DNA of 32,769 nt from NCBI GenBank assembly GCA_013043005.1, contig JABDOZ010000107.1:1-32769 (forward strand), given 5' to 3'. Positions 8,493 through 18,717 of the stretch are shown here, one piece after another. Numbering within the stretch: the stretch's first letter is position 1; each line of letters starts with the position of its first letter. The notes below the pieces were generated by a model. That model had not been told where the DNA came from. It did no database searches and worked only from the letters and a program-made list of their open reading frames with translations. The position numbers and the translations under genes are program-made. The stretch comes from Flavobacteriaceae bacterium (GTDB taxonomy: Bacteria; Bacteroidota; Bacteroidia; Flavobacteriales; Flavobacteriaceae).

Positions 8493-10232
8493 ATGAGAAA
8501 CGTATTGTTTTTTCTATTGTTAATAATTCCTATAATCTCCAACGGCCAATCCAAAGAAAATTCAGATCAAAATCAATTTAACCAGTATTTAAAGAATTTA
8601 ACAGGTAGCTTAGAAAGTAATGCGCAATGGTATATTAATGACAAAACTTTAGGAGAATTTACAGAAGACGAACATGTTAGAGCCAATTCTTATTTAAGAT
8701 TGGATTATAATTTTTTAAACAATTTTACGGTGGGTTTGCAGGTTGAAAGTTATGAACCCATTCATTTAATTAATTTTTATTCTGGTTACGACCAAACTAA
8801 TTTAGCTACATACTATGCAAATTTCAAAAATGAAACATTGGATATTACTGCAGGCTATTTTTATGAGCAATTTGGTAGTGGACTATTATTACGAGCCTAT
8901 GAAGAACGTCAATTGGGTATTAACAATGCCATTAGAGGAGGGCGTATTAAATACAGTCCGGCCTCCTTTATTGACTTTACAGCCTTGTATGGTCAAAACC
9001 GAATAGCCTTTGAAGTTTCAGACGGTAAGATATTTGGATTTGATACGAATATTGACCTTTCTGATGCTTTCAAGGTAAATGGCATAAATAGTTTCAATAT
9101 AGGATTGAGTTATGTTGGTAAACAAGAAGATTTGGTAGCCCAAGTAGATACTTTTGATACGAATGGTTTTCCAGAAATGATAAACTCTTTCACTGCGAGA
9201 TTAGATATTGACTTAGGTAAATTCTACCTCAATACAGAATACTCAATTAAGGGTGAAGATGTTGCCTATACCCCTCCTTCATTGGGATTACCTGAAATTA
9301 TTGAAGGAAATTATTTTAGAGGCAATGCCTTATTAATGACTGCAGGATATACAAAAAAAGGGATTGGAATATCTGGTACTTTTAGAAGAATGGAAAACAT
9401 GGCCTTTTTCTCAGAAAGGGAATTTGCAATACCAGGAGGAAATCAATTCATCATGTCAAGTATAAATTTCTGGCCAGCACTCACAAAACAGCAGGATTAT
9501 TCATTAGCTAACATATATATTTATCAACCTCAACCGTTTTTGTTTTTGCAGGATTTTGCTGGTCAGGCAGGGGAAATTGGCGGTCAGTTTGATTTGTTCT
9601 ATAATTTTAAAAAGGGATCTGCTTTTGGAGGAAAATACGGGACAAAATTTTCAGCCAACTTTTCTTATTGGTCCTTAATTGATGCCGAGTTTGATCAGAC
9701 AGAATCAACTTACAGTGCAAATTTCTTGAAATTTGGTAAAAAGTTGAACAGAGATTTTAATTTCGAAATTAGAAAAAAACTATCTCAATCCTGGCGAGGT
9801 ATATTGACCTACATCAACACCATTGTGGACAAGGGTGTCAGTTTAGGAGGTCCTTTGGGTGTTCAGGGTAATATAAATTCTGATATTGTAATAGCAGATG
9901 TAACTCATAAAATTGGAAGTGGTAAGTCGATTCGTTTAGAAGGTCAGCATTTGTGGACAAAAGATGATATGAAAAATTGGGTTGGAGGAACTTTAGAATA
10001 TAATGCTAGCAGTAACATGTCTTTTTATGTTACAGATATCTATAACTATGGTAATGATGTAAAAGATGATCAACTCCATTATTACAACTTGGGTGGAAGC
10101 TATACTAAAGGGGCTACTAGATTGGCATTAAACTTTGGTCGTCAACGAGGTGGCCTGATATGCGTTGGTGGTGTTTGCAGATTTGTGCCAGAAAATACCG
10201 GATTCACCTTAAATCTATCTACTGCTTTTTGA
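8493..10232 (+). CDS. DUF6029 family outer-membrane protein
   Basis: Signal peptide FFLLLIIPIISNGQ; beta-rich alternating sequence and C-terminal FTLNLSTAF; 23 nt after tlpA-like gene. Confidence 0.78.
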   Translation: MRNVLFFLLLIIPIISNGQSKENSDQNQFNQYLKNLTGSLESNAQWYINDKTLGEFTEDEHVRANSYLRLDYNFLNNFTVGLQVESYEPIHLINFYSGYDQTNLATYYANFKNETLDITAGYFYEQFGSGLLLRAYEERQLGINNAIRGGRIKYSPASFIDFTALYGQNRIAFEVSDGKIFGFDTNIDLSDAFKVNGINSFNIGLSYVGKQEDLVAQVDTFDTNGFPEMINSFTARLDIDLGKFYLNTEYSIKGEDVAYTPPSLGLPEIIEGNYFRGNALLMTAGYTKKGIGISGTFRRMENMAFFSEREFAIPGGNQFIMSSINFWPALTKQQDYSLANIYIYQPQPFLFLQDFAGQAGEIGGQFDLFYNFKKGSAFGGKYGTKFSANFSYWSLIDAEFDQTESTYSANFLKFGKKLNRDFNFEIRKKLSQSWRGILTYINTIVDKGVSLGGPLGVQGNINSDIVIADVTHKIGSGKSIRLEGQHLWTKDDMKNWVGGTLEYNASSNMSFYVTDIYNYGNDVKDDQLHYYNLGGSYTKGATRLALNFGRQRGGLICVGGVCRFVPENTGFTLNLSTAF

Positions 10233-10260
10233 TCAAAATAAATTGCACATAATTGATCTG

Positions 10261-10884
10261 CTATTTTTTCAAAGGCAAATGCACTATTTTCTTGGTCTCA
10301 AAAAAGTCTTCATCAAAAAAATCTGTTATATTATAAACTTTGGCATTTTTATAACCTTTTAACTCCTCAGAGAGATCACCTCCTTTTAAATAGAGAATTC
10401 CATTTTTTAATTGATGTTTGCTACTTTTTGCAATTTTACCTTTTACCCAATGAACAAAAGTAGGCATTGCAGCTACAGCCCTGCTTACAATAAAGTCAAA
10501 ACGACCAGTTATATCTTCCACTCGACTATATGATGTTGTTACATTTGTTAAACCCAATCCAACCTTTACTTCATCAACAACTTTTATTTTTTTTGCAATA
10601 CTGTCTACCAAATGAAACTGGCAATCAGGAAATAATATCGCTAAAGGAATTCCTGGAAATCCGCCGCCTGTACCTACATCCAAAATATGGCATCCATTTT
10701 TGAATTCAATGATCTTAGCTATGGCAAGAGAATGTAAGACATGACGCAAGTATAACTCATCTATATCCTTTCTGGAAACCACATTTATTTTTACATTCCA
10801 ATCCTTATATAATTCTTCCAGCGTTCGAAATTTGGAGATTTGAGAATCAGTAAGATTTGGAAAGTATTTTAAAATTAGTTCCAT
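10261..10884 (-). CDS. rsmG: 16S rRNA (guanine(527)-N(7))-methyltransferase RsmG
   Basis: LDVGTGGGFPGIPLAILFPDCQFHLVDS...KIKVVDEV...FDFIVSRAVA. Confidence 0.95.
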   Translation of the reverse strand: MELILKYFPNLTDSQISKFRTLEELYKDWNVKINVVSRKDIDELYLRHVLHSLAIAKIIEFKNGCHILDVGTGGGFPGIPLAILFPDCQFHLVDSIAKKIKVVDEVKVGLGLTNVTTSYSRVEDITGRFDFIVSRAVAAMPTFVHWVKGKIAKSSKHQLKNGILYLKGGDLSEELKGYKNAKVYNITDFFDEDFFETKKIVHLPLKK

Positions 10885-10967
10885 TAAATTAATTTTTTAG
10901 CAAAAATAGCTAATTTAAAGGCTAATTTTTTACGAAATATTTATATACTTTGGTAATCTATATTAAT

Positions 10968-10975
10968 TATCTTTG
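10968..10975 (+). promoter_or_regulatory. Bacteroidota-type -7 element (TATCTTTG) upstream of desaturase
   Basis: TAnnTTTG match about 55 nt before ATG 11030; TTTG at 10949-10952 gives 15-nt spacing, shorter than usual. Confidence 0.4.
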
Positions 10976-11029
10976 CCACATTATAGAATAATGTGAAGAG
11001 TTGCGTTATTATTATTTAATAACATAAAT

Positions 11030-12130
11030 ATGTCAAAACAAACACTATCTTTTTCAAGATCAGATTCTGCAAAGTTTTTCAGAACCCTTAACAAACGTGT
11101 AAATTCTTACTTTAAGGATAATAACATTAAAAGAACTGGGAATTGGAAAATATGGCTTAAGACAATTGTTATGTTTGGTTTGTTCTTAACACCTTATTTC
11201 TTAATGCTTACGTTAAACATACCGGGTTGGGCGCAATTACTTCTCACAATAGTTATGGGTGTAGGTATGGCTGGTGTAGGAATGAATGTTATGCATGATG
11301 GTAATCATGGTTCATTCTCTAATAAAGAATGGATCAACAGACTAATGGGCAGTAGTATTTATATATTGGCTGGGAATGTTTATAATTGGAAAGTCCAGCA
11401 TAATGTCTTGCACCATACATACACTAATATTCATGGTCATGACGAAGATCTGGAAGCTGGACGCATATTGCGCTTTTCTAAACATTCTAGATGGCAGTGG
11501 CATCATAAATTCCAACATTATTATTCAATCTTACTTTATGGTTTATTAACTATAAACTGGGCTATTACTACAGATTTCCAGCAAATGAGTCGCTATATGA
11601 AGCGTAAATTATCTTATGGTAAATTTCCAAATCCAGTTTGGAATTGGAGTAAACTAGTAATCTCAAAAATCATTTATGTTTGCATGTGGATTGTAATTCC
11701 AATGCTTATATCTGATATTGCCTGGTGGAAAATAATAATTGGATTCCTTATAATGCATTATACAGCAGGACTAATTTTAAGTGTTGTATTTCAATTAGCC
11801 CATGTAATGGATGAAGCAGAAATGCCATTACCGGAAAAAGATGGCACTATGAAAAACACCTGGGCAATTCATCAACTAAAGACAACTGTTAACTTTGCCA
11901 CTAATAACAAAATTGTGAACTGGTTTACTGGTGGCTTGAATCACCAGGTGGAACATCATATTTTTCCTCATATCAGTCACATTCACTATAGTAAAATAGC
12001 AAAGATTGTAAAAGAAACTGCAAAAGAATTCAACATACCTTATAACGAATATAAATCAACCCGAAGTGCAATAATCTCTCATTTTAAGTATCTCAAGGAA
12101 ATGGGAATGAAACCTTCATTACAAGCTTAA
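11030..12130 (+). CDS. Membrane fatty acid (acyl-CoA) desaturase
   Basis: Three His boxes: HDGNHGS, HNVLHHTYTN, HQVEHHIFP. Confidence 0.92.
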   Translation: MSKQTLSFSRSDSAKFFRTLNKRVNSYFKDNNIKRTGNWKIWLKTIVMFGLFLTPYFLMLTLNIPGWAQLLLTIVMGVGMAGVGMNVMHDGNHGSFSNKEWINRLMGSSIYILAGNVYNWKVQHNVLHHTYTNIHGHDEDLEAGRILRFSKHSRWQWHHKFQHYYSILLYGLLTINWAITTDFQQMSRYMKRKLSYGKFPNPVWNWSKLVISKIIYVCMWIVIPMLISDIAWWKIIIGFLIMHYTAGLILSVVFQLAHVMDEAEMPLPEKDGTMKNTWAIHQLKTTVNFATNNKIVNWFTGGLNHQVEHHIFPHISHIHYSKIAKIVKETAKEFNIPYNEYKSTRSAIISHFKYLKEMGMKPSLQA

Positions 12131-12142
12131 CATTTAATTTTC

Positions 12143-13330
12143 ATGAACCAACTTTCAGAAAGAATCATTAATATGTCTACTTCTGCTACTTTGGCTATGG
12201 CTGCCAAAGCAAGAGAATTACGATCAGAAGGAAAAGATATAATAGGATTAAGTTTAGGTGAGCCAGATTTTAATACACCAGACTATATAAAAGATGCTGC
12301 TATTCAGGCTGTCAACGACAATTATAACTCGTATTCCCCAGTTGATGGATATGTGGATCTAAAAGAAGCCGTTATAACAAAATTTAAACGTGATAACAAT
12401 TTAACATACACATTACCGCAAATTGTAGTTTCTAATGGAGCTAAACAATCCTTGGCAAATGTAGCTGGAGTTTTGTTAAATAAAGGAGATGAAGTTATTT
12501 TACCTTGTCCTTATTGGGTGAGTTATTCTGATATTGTTAAACTATCTGAAGGTGTTCCCGTAGAAGTACAAACATCTATTCAAACAGATTTTAAAATCAC
12601 TGCAGAACAACTTGAAGCGGCCATAACGCCAAGAACCAAAATGATTTGGTTCAGTTCACCTTGCAATCCAAGTGGATCGTTATACAGCAAAGAAGAATTA
12701 ACTTCACTTGCCGAAGTTATTTTAAAACATGATAATATTTATGTGGTTTCCGATGAAATCTATGAGCATATAAACTACACTGGAAAACCACATGCAAGTA
12801 TGGCACAAGTAGATGGCATGTTTGACAGAACAGTTACTGTTAATGGTGTTTCAAAAGCATTTGCTATGACTGGTTGGAGAATTGGGTATATTGGAGCTCC
12901 AGACTGGATTGCCAGAGCCTGTAATAAAATGCAGGGACAGGTAACAAGTGGAGCCAATTGTATAGCTCAACGTGCTACAATAACAGCCTTAATCGAATCG
13001 CCTTCACGAGTTAAATTTATGATTGATGAATTTAAAGTTCGTAGAGATTTAGTATTGGATTTATTAAAAAATATTGATGGATTTGATACCAATGTTCCAG
13101 AGGGTGCATTTTATGTATTTCCCAATATATCATCATTCTTTGGAAAAACATTAAGAGGAAAAACAATTAATAACGCTACAGATTTTTCTTTATACTTATT
13201 AGAAGAAGCTTTAGTAGCAACCGTTACTGGTGATGCATTTGGAAGTCCAAATTGTATAAGAATATCTTATGCTGCTAGTCAGGATCAAATTATTCAAGCA
13301 ATAAAACGAATTAAAGAAGTAGTCAGCTAA
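12143..13330 (+). CDS. Pyridoxal phosphate-dependent class I/II aminotransferase (aspartate aminotransferase-like)
   Basis: SLGEPDFNTPDYIKDAA, FSSPCNPSGSLYS, SDEIYEHINY, NGVSKAFAMTGWRIGY. Confidence 0.93.
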   Translation: MNQLSERIINMSTSATLAMAAKARELRSEGKDIIGLSLGEPDFNTPDYIKDAAIQAVNDNYNSYSPVDGYVDLKEAVITKFKRDNNLTYTLPQIVVSNGAKQSLANVAGVLLNKGDEVILPCPYWVSYSDIVKLSEGVPVEVQTSIQTDFKITAEQLEAAITPRTKMIWFSSPCNPSGSLYSKEELTSLAEVILKHDNIYVVSDEIYEHINYTGKPHASMAQVDGMFDRTVTVNGVSKAFAMTGWRIGYIGAPDWIARACNKMQGQVTSGANCIAQRATITALIESPSRVKFMIDEFKVRRDLVLDLLKNIDGFDTNVPEGAFYVFPNISSFFGKTLRGKTINNATDFSLYLLEEALVATVTGDAFGSPNCIRISYAASQDQIIQAIKRIKEVVS

Positions 13331-13352
13331 TTCAAATGATTATTTATAGATG

Positions 13353-13378
13353 AAAGCCACTTATATTTAAGTGGCTTT
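13353..13378. terminator. Intrinsic terminator between aminotransferase and trkH (convergent)
   Basis: AAAGCCACTTA-tatt-TAAGTGGCTTT perfect 11-bp stem followed by T tract. Confidence 0.88.
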
Positions 13379-13397
13379 TTTTTATTAAAGAATTTCA

Positions 13398-14891
13398 TCA
13401 CCTATTTCTCCAGAAGAATGGTGTTAAGAGGATAAGGACAGTAAAAATCTCAAGCCTTCCAATCAACATTAAAAATCCACACCACCATTTTGCCAGATCC
13501 GGCAATGCTGAATAATTATTTACAGGTCCAAATTCTCCTAATGCTGGACCTACATTACCCAGGCTGGAGGCCGCCAATCCAATTGAAGATTCAAAATCAA
13601 GATTAAACATTGAAAATACCAGGCTTCCAATTATAAAGGCTAACATATAGAGAATGAAGAAGGCCAGAATATTGAATATAATCTTTTTTGGGATGGAGTT
13701 GTTATTATACCAAACTGGCAGAACTGCGTTAGGATGCAAGGTTTTTTTGAATTCCGTAAATCCCGTTTTTAGCATTATAAGATGTCTTACAACTTTAACG
13801 CCACCTGCCGTACTACCTGCAGAACCTCCTAAAAACATAATCCCAAAAAAGAATACCAGTAAAAAAGGTGTCCAAATTGTAAAATCTGCCGTCACAAAAC
13901 CAGTTGTTGTTACAATAGCAATCACCTGAAAAAGAGCATGTCTAAATGAACTTTCTCCTTTACCTAAGACCATTGGATGATCTATCGTTGACAGGGAAAT
14001 ATCTGCTTTAAAATAAATAATAATTGCTGCTATTATTGTAAAAATAATAATGAATTTAAAGTATAATTTAAACTCTTCATCACGAATCACTTTCTGTACT
14101 TTTCCTTTAAATGCAAAATAACTTAATACAAAGTTAGTCCCTGCAAGAAACATGAATAAAATGATTATATACTGGATCAGAGGTTGCCCGTTCCAATGTG
14201 CAATACTCGCATTTTTAGTTGAAAAACCTCCAGTGGACAAGGTGCACATCGCATGGTTTATGGCATCGAAAAATGACATTCCTGCAAGATTTAATAATAA
14301 TGTCTCAGCTGCTGTATAACCAAAATAAATTAACCAAAGTCTTTTGGCTGTATCCGTTATTCTGGGATGCAATTTATCAGCACTGGGGCCAGGTGCTTCA
14401 GCCGCAAATAACTGCATACCTCCAATTCCCAAAAGTGGTAATATGGCAATGGCAAGAACAATTATACCCATCCCACCAATCCAATGAGTTAAACTTCTCC
14501 AGAACAATATACCCTCAGGCATAGACTCAATATCATTGAGTATAGATGCACCTGTAGTTGTATATCCGGACATGGTTTCAAAGAAGGCATTTGTAAAACT
14601 TGGTATTGTATTTGAAAAAACATATGGTAAGGTTCCTGAAAGAGCCATTACCACCCAGCCTATAGCAACAACTAGATAGCCGTCTCTTTTACGAATTTCT
14701 TTCTCATGCTCTCTGGTAAAAAACATAGCGGTTACGCCAACGATCAATGTTGTAATTCCGGCAAAAAGGATATTTAAAGTAGATCCATCTTTAAAGACCC
14801 CACTAACAATTGCTGCGATGAGCATGAAACACCCGTTAAACAGAAGTAACAGTCCTAACAGATATATTACTATTTTGTAATTATGTTTCAA
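13398..14891 (-). CDS. trkH: TrkH family potassium uptake protein
   Basis: Multi-TM; SGYTTTGASI, STGGFSTKNASI, TTTGFVTADF, LGGSAGSTAGGVKVVRH. Confidence 0.94.
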   Translation of the reverse strand: MKHNYKIVIYLLGLLLLFNGCFMLIAAIVSGVFKDGSTLNILFAGITTLIVGVTAMFFTREHEKEIRKRDGYLVVAIGWVVMALSGTLPYVFSNTIPSFTNAFFETMSGYTTTGASILNDIESMPEGILFWRSLTHWIGGMGIIVLAIAILPLLGIGGMQLFAAEAPGPSADKLHPRITDTAKRLWLIYFGYTAAETLLLNLAGMSFFDAINHAMCTLSTGGFSTKNASIAHWNGQPLIQYIIILFMFLAGTNFVLSYFAFKGKVQKVIRDEEFKLYFKFIIIFTIIAAIIIYFKADISLSTIDHPMVLGKGESSFRHALFQVIAIVTTTGFVTADFTIWTPFLLVFFFGIMFLGGSAGSTAGGVKVVRHLIMLKTGFTEFKKTLHPNAVLPVWYNNNSIPKKIIFNILAFFILYMLAFIIGSLVFSMFNLDFESSIGLAASSLGNVGPALGEFGPVNNYSALPDLAKWWCGFLMLIGRLEIFTVLILLTPFFWRNR

Positions 14892-14895
14892 TTAA

Positions 14896-16245
14896 CTAAA
14901 AAAAGAGTTTTTCAACATTCTTTATGGCCTTAGGTAAGCAGCACACAACAACTCTATCAAAAGGCTTAATTTTAAAATCCCCCAGGGCAATAAGTCCCAA
15001 ATCATTCCTTATTATCCCACCTATAATTGCTGACCTTGGAAAATCAATATTCTTTATGAACTCGTTGCAAATCTTAGAGGAGGATTTTACTTCAAACTCC
15101 AAAATTTCGACATTCATATTGTTCAATTTGGTCATTGCGACAACTTCTCCCTTTCTGACATATCTAAAAATATTATTTGCAGCTAAAAGTTTTTTATTTA
15201 TTAACGTGTCAATACCAATAGAATGGGATAATTCAAAATAGTCCATGTTTTCAACCAATGCAATGGTTTTTTTAACACCTTTAGATTTAGCTACCAAACA
15301 GGACATGATATTAGTTTCAGAATTACCGGTAACGGATATAAAAGCATCCATTCCACCAATGGCTTCCTCTTCCAATAGCTCAACATTTCGCCCATCACCC
15401 CTTATCACTAATGCATTGGGAAGATCATCGGCCAGATCTAATGCTCGATCCTTGTCCTTTTCTATTAATTTAACATTAAAGTTATTAGTGCAAAGGTCTC
15501 TTGTTGTTTTATAACCTATTTTGCTGCCACCCAAAATCATTACATTCTTTATATCTTCTCTAACCATTCCGGAAATTTTATACAATTCATCATCACCTCC
15601 TTTAGACGTAATGAAATAGACTTGATCCCGTTCTTGAAAAACTGTATCTCCTCTTGGAATGAGCGTATATTGTGTTCCGTATCTTTGAATTGCAATAGGA
15701 ATAAAATGTATTTCTGGTAGTATATTACCTGCCTCTTTTACTGTTTTTCCAACAAAAGAAGCACTTTTTGAAAGGATCATGCCTACAAGAGTTAATACAC
15801 CTTCCTCAAACTGATAGGTATCATTAAACCCGGATTGATTCAATAATAATTCAATCTCCTTTGCTGCCAAAGACTCAGGGGATATGAGTTCATCTATTCC
15901 AAGTTTTGTAAACTGCAGCTCTTCCTTGTATTGGAGTAATTCTGTGTTTGAAATCCTTGCAATAGTCCTCATGGCACCAAGTTGTTTGGCGATCACACAT
16001 GTCGTTATGTTGGTAGTTTCCGATGAAGTTACACCAATTAAGAGATCTGCACTTGCTACTCGAGCATCCTTTAAAACCGAAATGGATGTAGCATCACCTC
16101 GAATAACACGAATATCTAAATGATTGTCTGCGTAACCTAAACTTTCTTTATCTGTATCTATCAGAGTAATCTCCTGGGATTCGTAAGATAATAATTTTGC
16201 TAAATGAAATCCAACTTCACCTGCTCCAGCAATAATTATTTTCAT
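14896..16245 (-). CDS. trkA: Trk system potassium transporter TrkA
   Basis: Two RCK/NAD-binding halves: MKIIIAGAGEVGFHLAKLLS and VMILGGSKIGYKTTRDL; 4-nt gap to trkH. Confidence 0.94.
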   Translation of the reverse strand: MKIIIAGAGEVGFHLAKLLSYESQEITLIDTDKESLGYADNHLDIRVIRGDATSISVLKDARVASADLLIGVTSSETTNITTCVIAKQLGAMRTIARISNTELLQYKEELQFTKLGIDELISPESLAAKEIELLLNQSGFNDTYQFEEGVLTLVGMILSKSASFVGKTVKEAGNILPEIHFIPIAIQRYGTQYTLIPRGDTVFQERDQVYFITSKGGDDELYKISGMVREDIKNVMILGGSKIGYKTTRDLCTNNFNVKLIEKDKDRALDLADDLPNALVIRGDGRNVELLEEEAIGGMDAFISVTGNSETNIMSCLVAKSKGVKKTIALVENMDYFELSHSIGIDTLINKKLLAANNIFRYVRKGEVVAMTKLNNMNVEILEFEVKSSSKICNEFIKNIDFPRSAIIGGIIRNDLGLIALGDFKIKPFDRVVVCCLPKAIKNVEKLFF

Positions 16246-16307
16246 TTGTTAAGTAATAGTTATTATTTGAATTAATGGCACTGACAAGATATTTATACAA
16301 TTCAGAT

Positions 16308-16315
16308 TAGCTTTG
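16308..16315 (+). promoter_or_regulatory. Bacteroidota-type -7 element (TAGCTTTG) upstream of ubiE/menG
   Basis: TAnnTTTG match; part of a direct repeat CTTTGCAGCT (16311-16320 and 16392-16401). Confidence 0.35.
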
Positions 16316-16445
16316 CAGCTTACCATTTCATTCCTTTTAAGTAGAACAAATATAATGCTATTTAAGTATTGATTATTTAATTTTTTCATTTCTTTGCAGC
16401 TATTCTGTATGATCTGATTTCATATTAGTATTAAATTCTACCTTT

Positions 16446-17171
16446 TTGAGCAAAGTAAAACCATATAAAAACAACGAGACAACAAAGAAAGAGCAGGTGA
16501 CACAAATGTTCGATACCATATCAAAAGAATACGATAGTCTTAACCGTATTATCTCCTTTGGTATTGATGTAAAATGGCGTAAAAAAGTGGTTAAAATAGT
16601 TAAGGAATTAAATCCTAAAGCGATATTGGATATCGCTACCGGAACCGGAGATCTGGCAATTAACTTAGCTGAAACCAACGCTAAAAAAATTATTGGCCTC
16701 GATCTGAGTGATGGCATGCTTGAGGTTGGAAGAAAAAAGATTGATAAAAAAGAACTTGGCTCTACCATAGAAATGGTATTGGGTGATTCAGAAAACTTAC
16801 CTTTTGAATCAAATAGATTTGATGCAATTACTGTTGCATTTGGAATCAGAAATTTTGAAAACTTAGAAAAGGGACTGTCAGAAATTTTAAGAGTCTTAAA
16901 GCCAAATGGAATATTTGTCATTCTTGAAACTTCGGTTCCAAAAAAGACACCGTTTAAACAAGGATATAAGATCTACTCCAAGTATATTTTGCCAACCATA
17001 GGAAAGCTTTTTTCTAAGGACCAGTCTGCCTATTCTTATCTGAGTGAATCCGCTTCATTATTTCCACATGGAGAAGTTCTAAACAATATTTTAAGACAAA
17101 TTGGGTTTATAGATGTGAAAGATTATCCTCAAACATTGGGAGTAGCAACAATTTATACAGCATCAAAATAA
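16446..17171 (+). CDS. ubiE: Bifunctional demethylmenaquinone/ubiquinone methyltransferase, probable TTG start
   Basis: [62 protein letters not shown]; in-frame TGA upstream leaves TTG 16446 or a truncating ATG. Confidence 0.93.
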   Translation: MSKVKPYKNNETTKKEQVTQMFDTISKEYDSLNRIISFGIDVKWRKKVVKIVKELNPKAILDIATGTGDLAINLAETNAKKIIGLDLSDGMLEVGRKKIDKKELGSTIEMVLGDSENLPFESNRFDAITVAFGIRNFENLEKGLSEILRVLKPNGIFVILETSVPKKTPFKQGYKIYSKYILPTIGKLFSKDQSAYSYLSESASLFPHGEVLNNILRQIGFIDVKDYPQTLGVATIYTASK

Positions 17172-17175
17172 CACT

Positions 17176-17889
17176 ATGAAGAAACTTGTTGTTTTCTTTT
17201 TCCTGCTTATCGCTTCACAAGCTTCCTTTGCCCAGTTATTCAGCAAAGAAAAAATTAAAAACATTGAAAATTTTGATAAACAATTTTTAACCTGGGGATA
17301 TTTTTTAGGACTTAACAGCTACGATTTTAACTTTGATTATAATGAAGATAAGAAAGATATACTGGTTGAAACCAGTTTTGGTTTTAGTGTTGGGCTGATT
17401 GGCGACATGCGCATTAATGATTTCTTTAATATTCGTTTAGAACCTGGATTGTTCGTAACCAAAAGAAACTTAATGTATGATGAAAGTTATTTTGAAGGCA
17501 TAGATTTTAATAATTCTGACCTATTGAGAGAAGTGAACTCCACATATATTCATGTGCCTCTTTTAATAAAAGCATCCACAAAGCGAATAAACAATTTCAA
17601 ACCCTTTATTGTCGGTGGGTTTTCTACGGCACTAAATCTATCCAGTAATGAAAAAAATCCGGACGATAATGATAATGGTGAATTTAGAACCAAGTCCAAC
17701 ATGTTTTTTTATGAGTTGGGATTTGGGATTGACTTTTATTTATATTGGTTCAAATTCACACCATCAATTAGAGGGGTTTTTGCTTTAAATGATGAGTTGG
17801 TTAGAGATGAAGATCCAAATAGTCCATGGACTGGAAATGTTACCACCATGAAATCAAGAGGGATATTTATTAATTTTACTTTTCAATAG
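17176..17889 (+). CDS. porT: Type IX secretion system / gliding protein PorT family
   Basis: Signal peptide LLIASQASFAQ; outer-membrane beta-barrel (GFSVGLIGDMRINDFFNIRLEPGLFVTKRNL); 4-nt gap after ubiE. Confidence 0.87.
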   Translation: MKKLVVFFFLLIASQASFAQLFSKEKIKNIENFDKQFLTWGYFLGLNSYDFNFDYNEDKKDILVETSFGFSVGLIGDMRINDFFNIRLEPGLFVTKRNLMYDESYFEGIDFNNSDLLREVNSTYIHVPLLIKASTKRINNFKPFIVGGFSTALNLSSNEKNPDDNDNGEFRTKSNMFFYELGFGIDFYLYWFKFTPSIRGVFALNDELVRDEDPNSPWTGNVTTMKSRGIFINFTFQ

Positions 17890-18613
17890 TCCTTCTTGTA
17901 AATTCACTAAGCATTATGGCTGTAGCCATTGCAACATTTAAACTTTCAGTTTTTCTGTCTTGCCCAAATTGAGGAATTGATATCCTGCTAGTAACTAATT
18001 CTTCAATTTCTTCCCTAATACCGTTGGATTCATTCCCGAATACTAAAATTCCTTTATTCTCAACTGATGAGGAATAAATAGATTCTCCGTTCATGAATGC
18101 TCCATAAATCAATTCATCCTGTCGGTTTATCAAATGATCTTCAAGGTCTAAATAGGTAATATTGACCCTTGTTAAACTTCCCATTGAAGACTGCACTACT
18201 TTTGGATTAAAACAATCGACAGTGTTTGAACTGCAGATCAGGTCTTTGATACCAAACCAATCGCACAATCGTATAATAGTACCCAAATTACCAGGATCAC
18301 TAATGCCGTCCAGTGCAACAATTAATCTATCATTACCAATGGGTTTTGATTCAGGAATTTTAAAAACTGCCAGTGCACTATTCGGAGAGGACAAAAAACT
18401 AATTTTTTTTAATTCTGCTTCGGTAATAAAAGTACTGATTACATCCTTATTTTTATATATGTCTCCAACAGAAAATAGCAGATATAATTCATAATCGGAG
18501 TACAGAAATTCTTCGATCGATTTTATGCCTTCAACCACAAAAAGTTGATGCTTATTCCGGTACTTTTTTTTATCTAAACTCGTTATTAATTTTATCTGGC
18601 TTTTGCTTAGCAT
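17876..18613 (-). CDS. TrmH/SpoU family RNA methyltransferase
   Basis: LDGISDPGNLGTIIRLCDWFGI, VQSSMGSLTRV, LVFGNESNGIREE, SIPQFG...ESLNVAMATAIM. Confidence 0.94.
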   Translation of the reverse strand: MLSKSQIKLITSLDKKKYRNKHQLFVVEGIKSIEEFLYSDYELYLLFSVGDIYKNKDVISTFITEAELKKISFLSSPNSALAVFKIPESKPIGNDRLIVALDGISDPGNLGTIIRLCDWFGIKDLICSSNTVDCFNPKVVQSSMGSLTRVNITYLDLEDHLINRQDELIYGAFMNGESIYSSSVENKGILVFGNESNGIREEIEELVTSRISIPQFGQDRKTESLNVAMATAIMLSEFTRRTIEK

Positions 18614-18663
18614 TCAAATATTTGATTTTTAGGACTAATGGTATTTAATATTTATCATATTGA

Positions 18664-18695
18664 TTGTGTCTTACCTTTTAAAAACTGTAAATTTG
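18664..18695 (+). promoter_or_regulatory. Candidate Bacteroidota promoter for tamL (TTG-N21-TAAATTTG)
   Basis: TTG 18664-18666 and TAAATTTG 18688-18695, 21-nt spacing, 22 nt before start codon. Confidence 0.5.
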
Positions 18696-18717
18696 GATGG
18701 TCAAAATTTATTTTTAA

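Noticed and set aside
13654-16123. Plus-strand ORFs inside trkH and trkA (13654, 14219, 14924, 15245, 15884)
   Set aside because: Shadow ORFs opposite strongly conserved trkH/trkA coding sequence.
16400-16921. 173-aa minus-strand ORF
   Set aside because: Antisense shadow of ubiE (Ser/Leu-rich translation typical of antisense frames).
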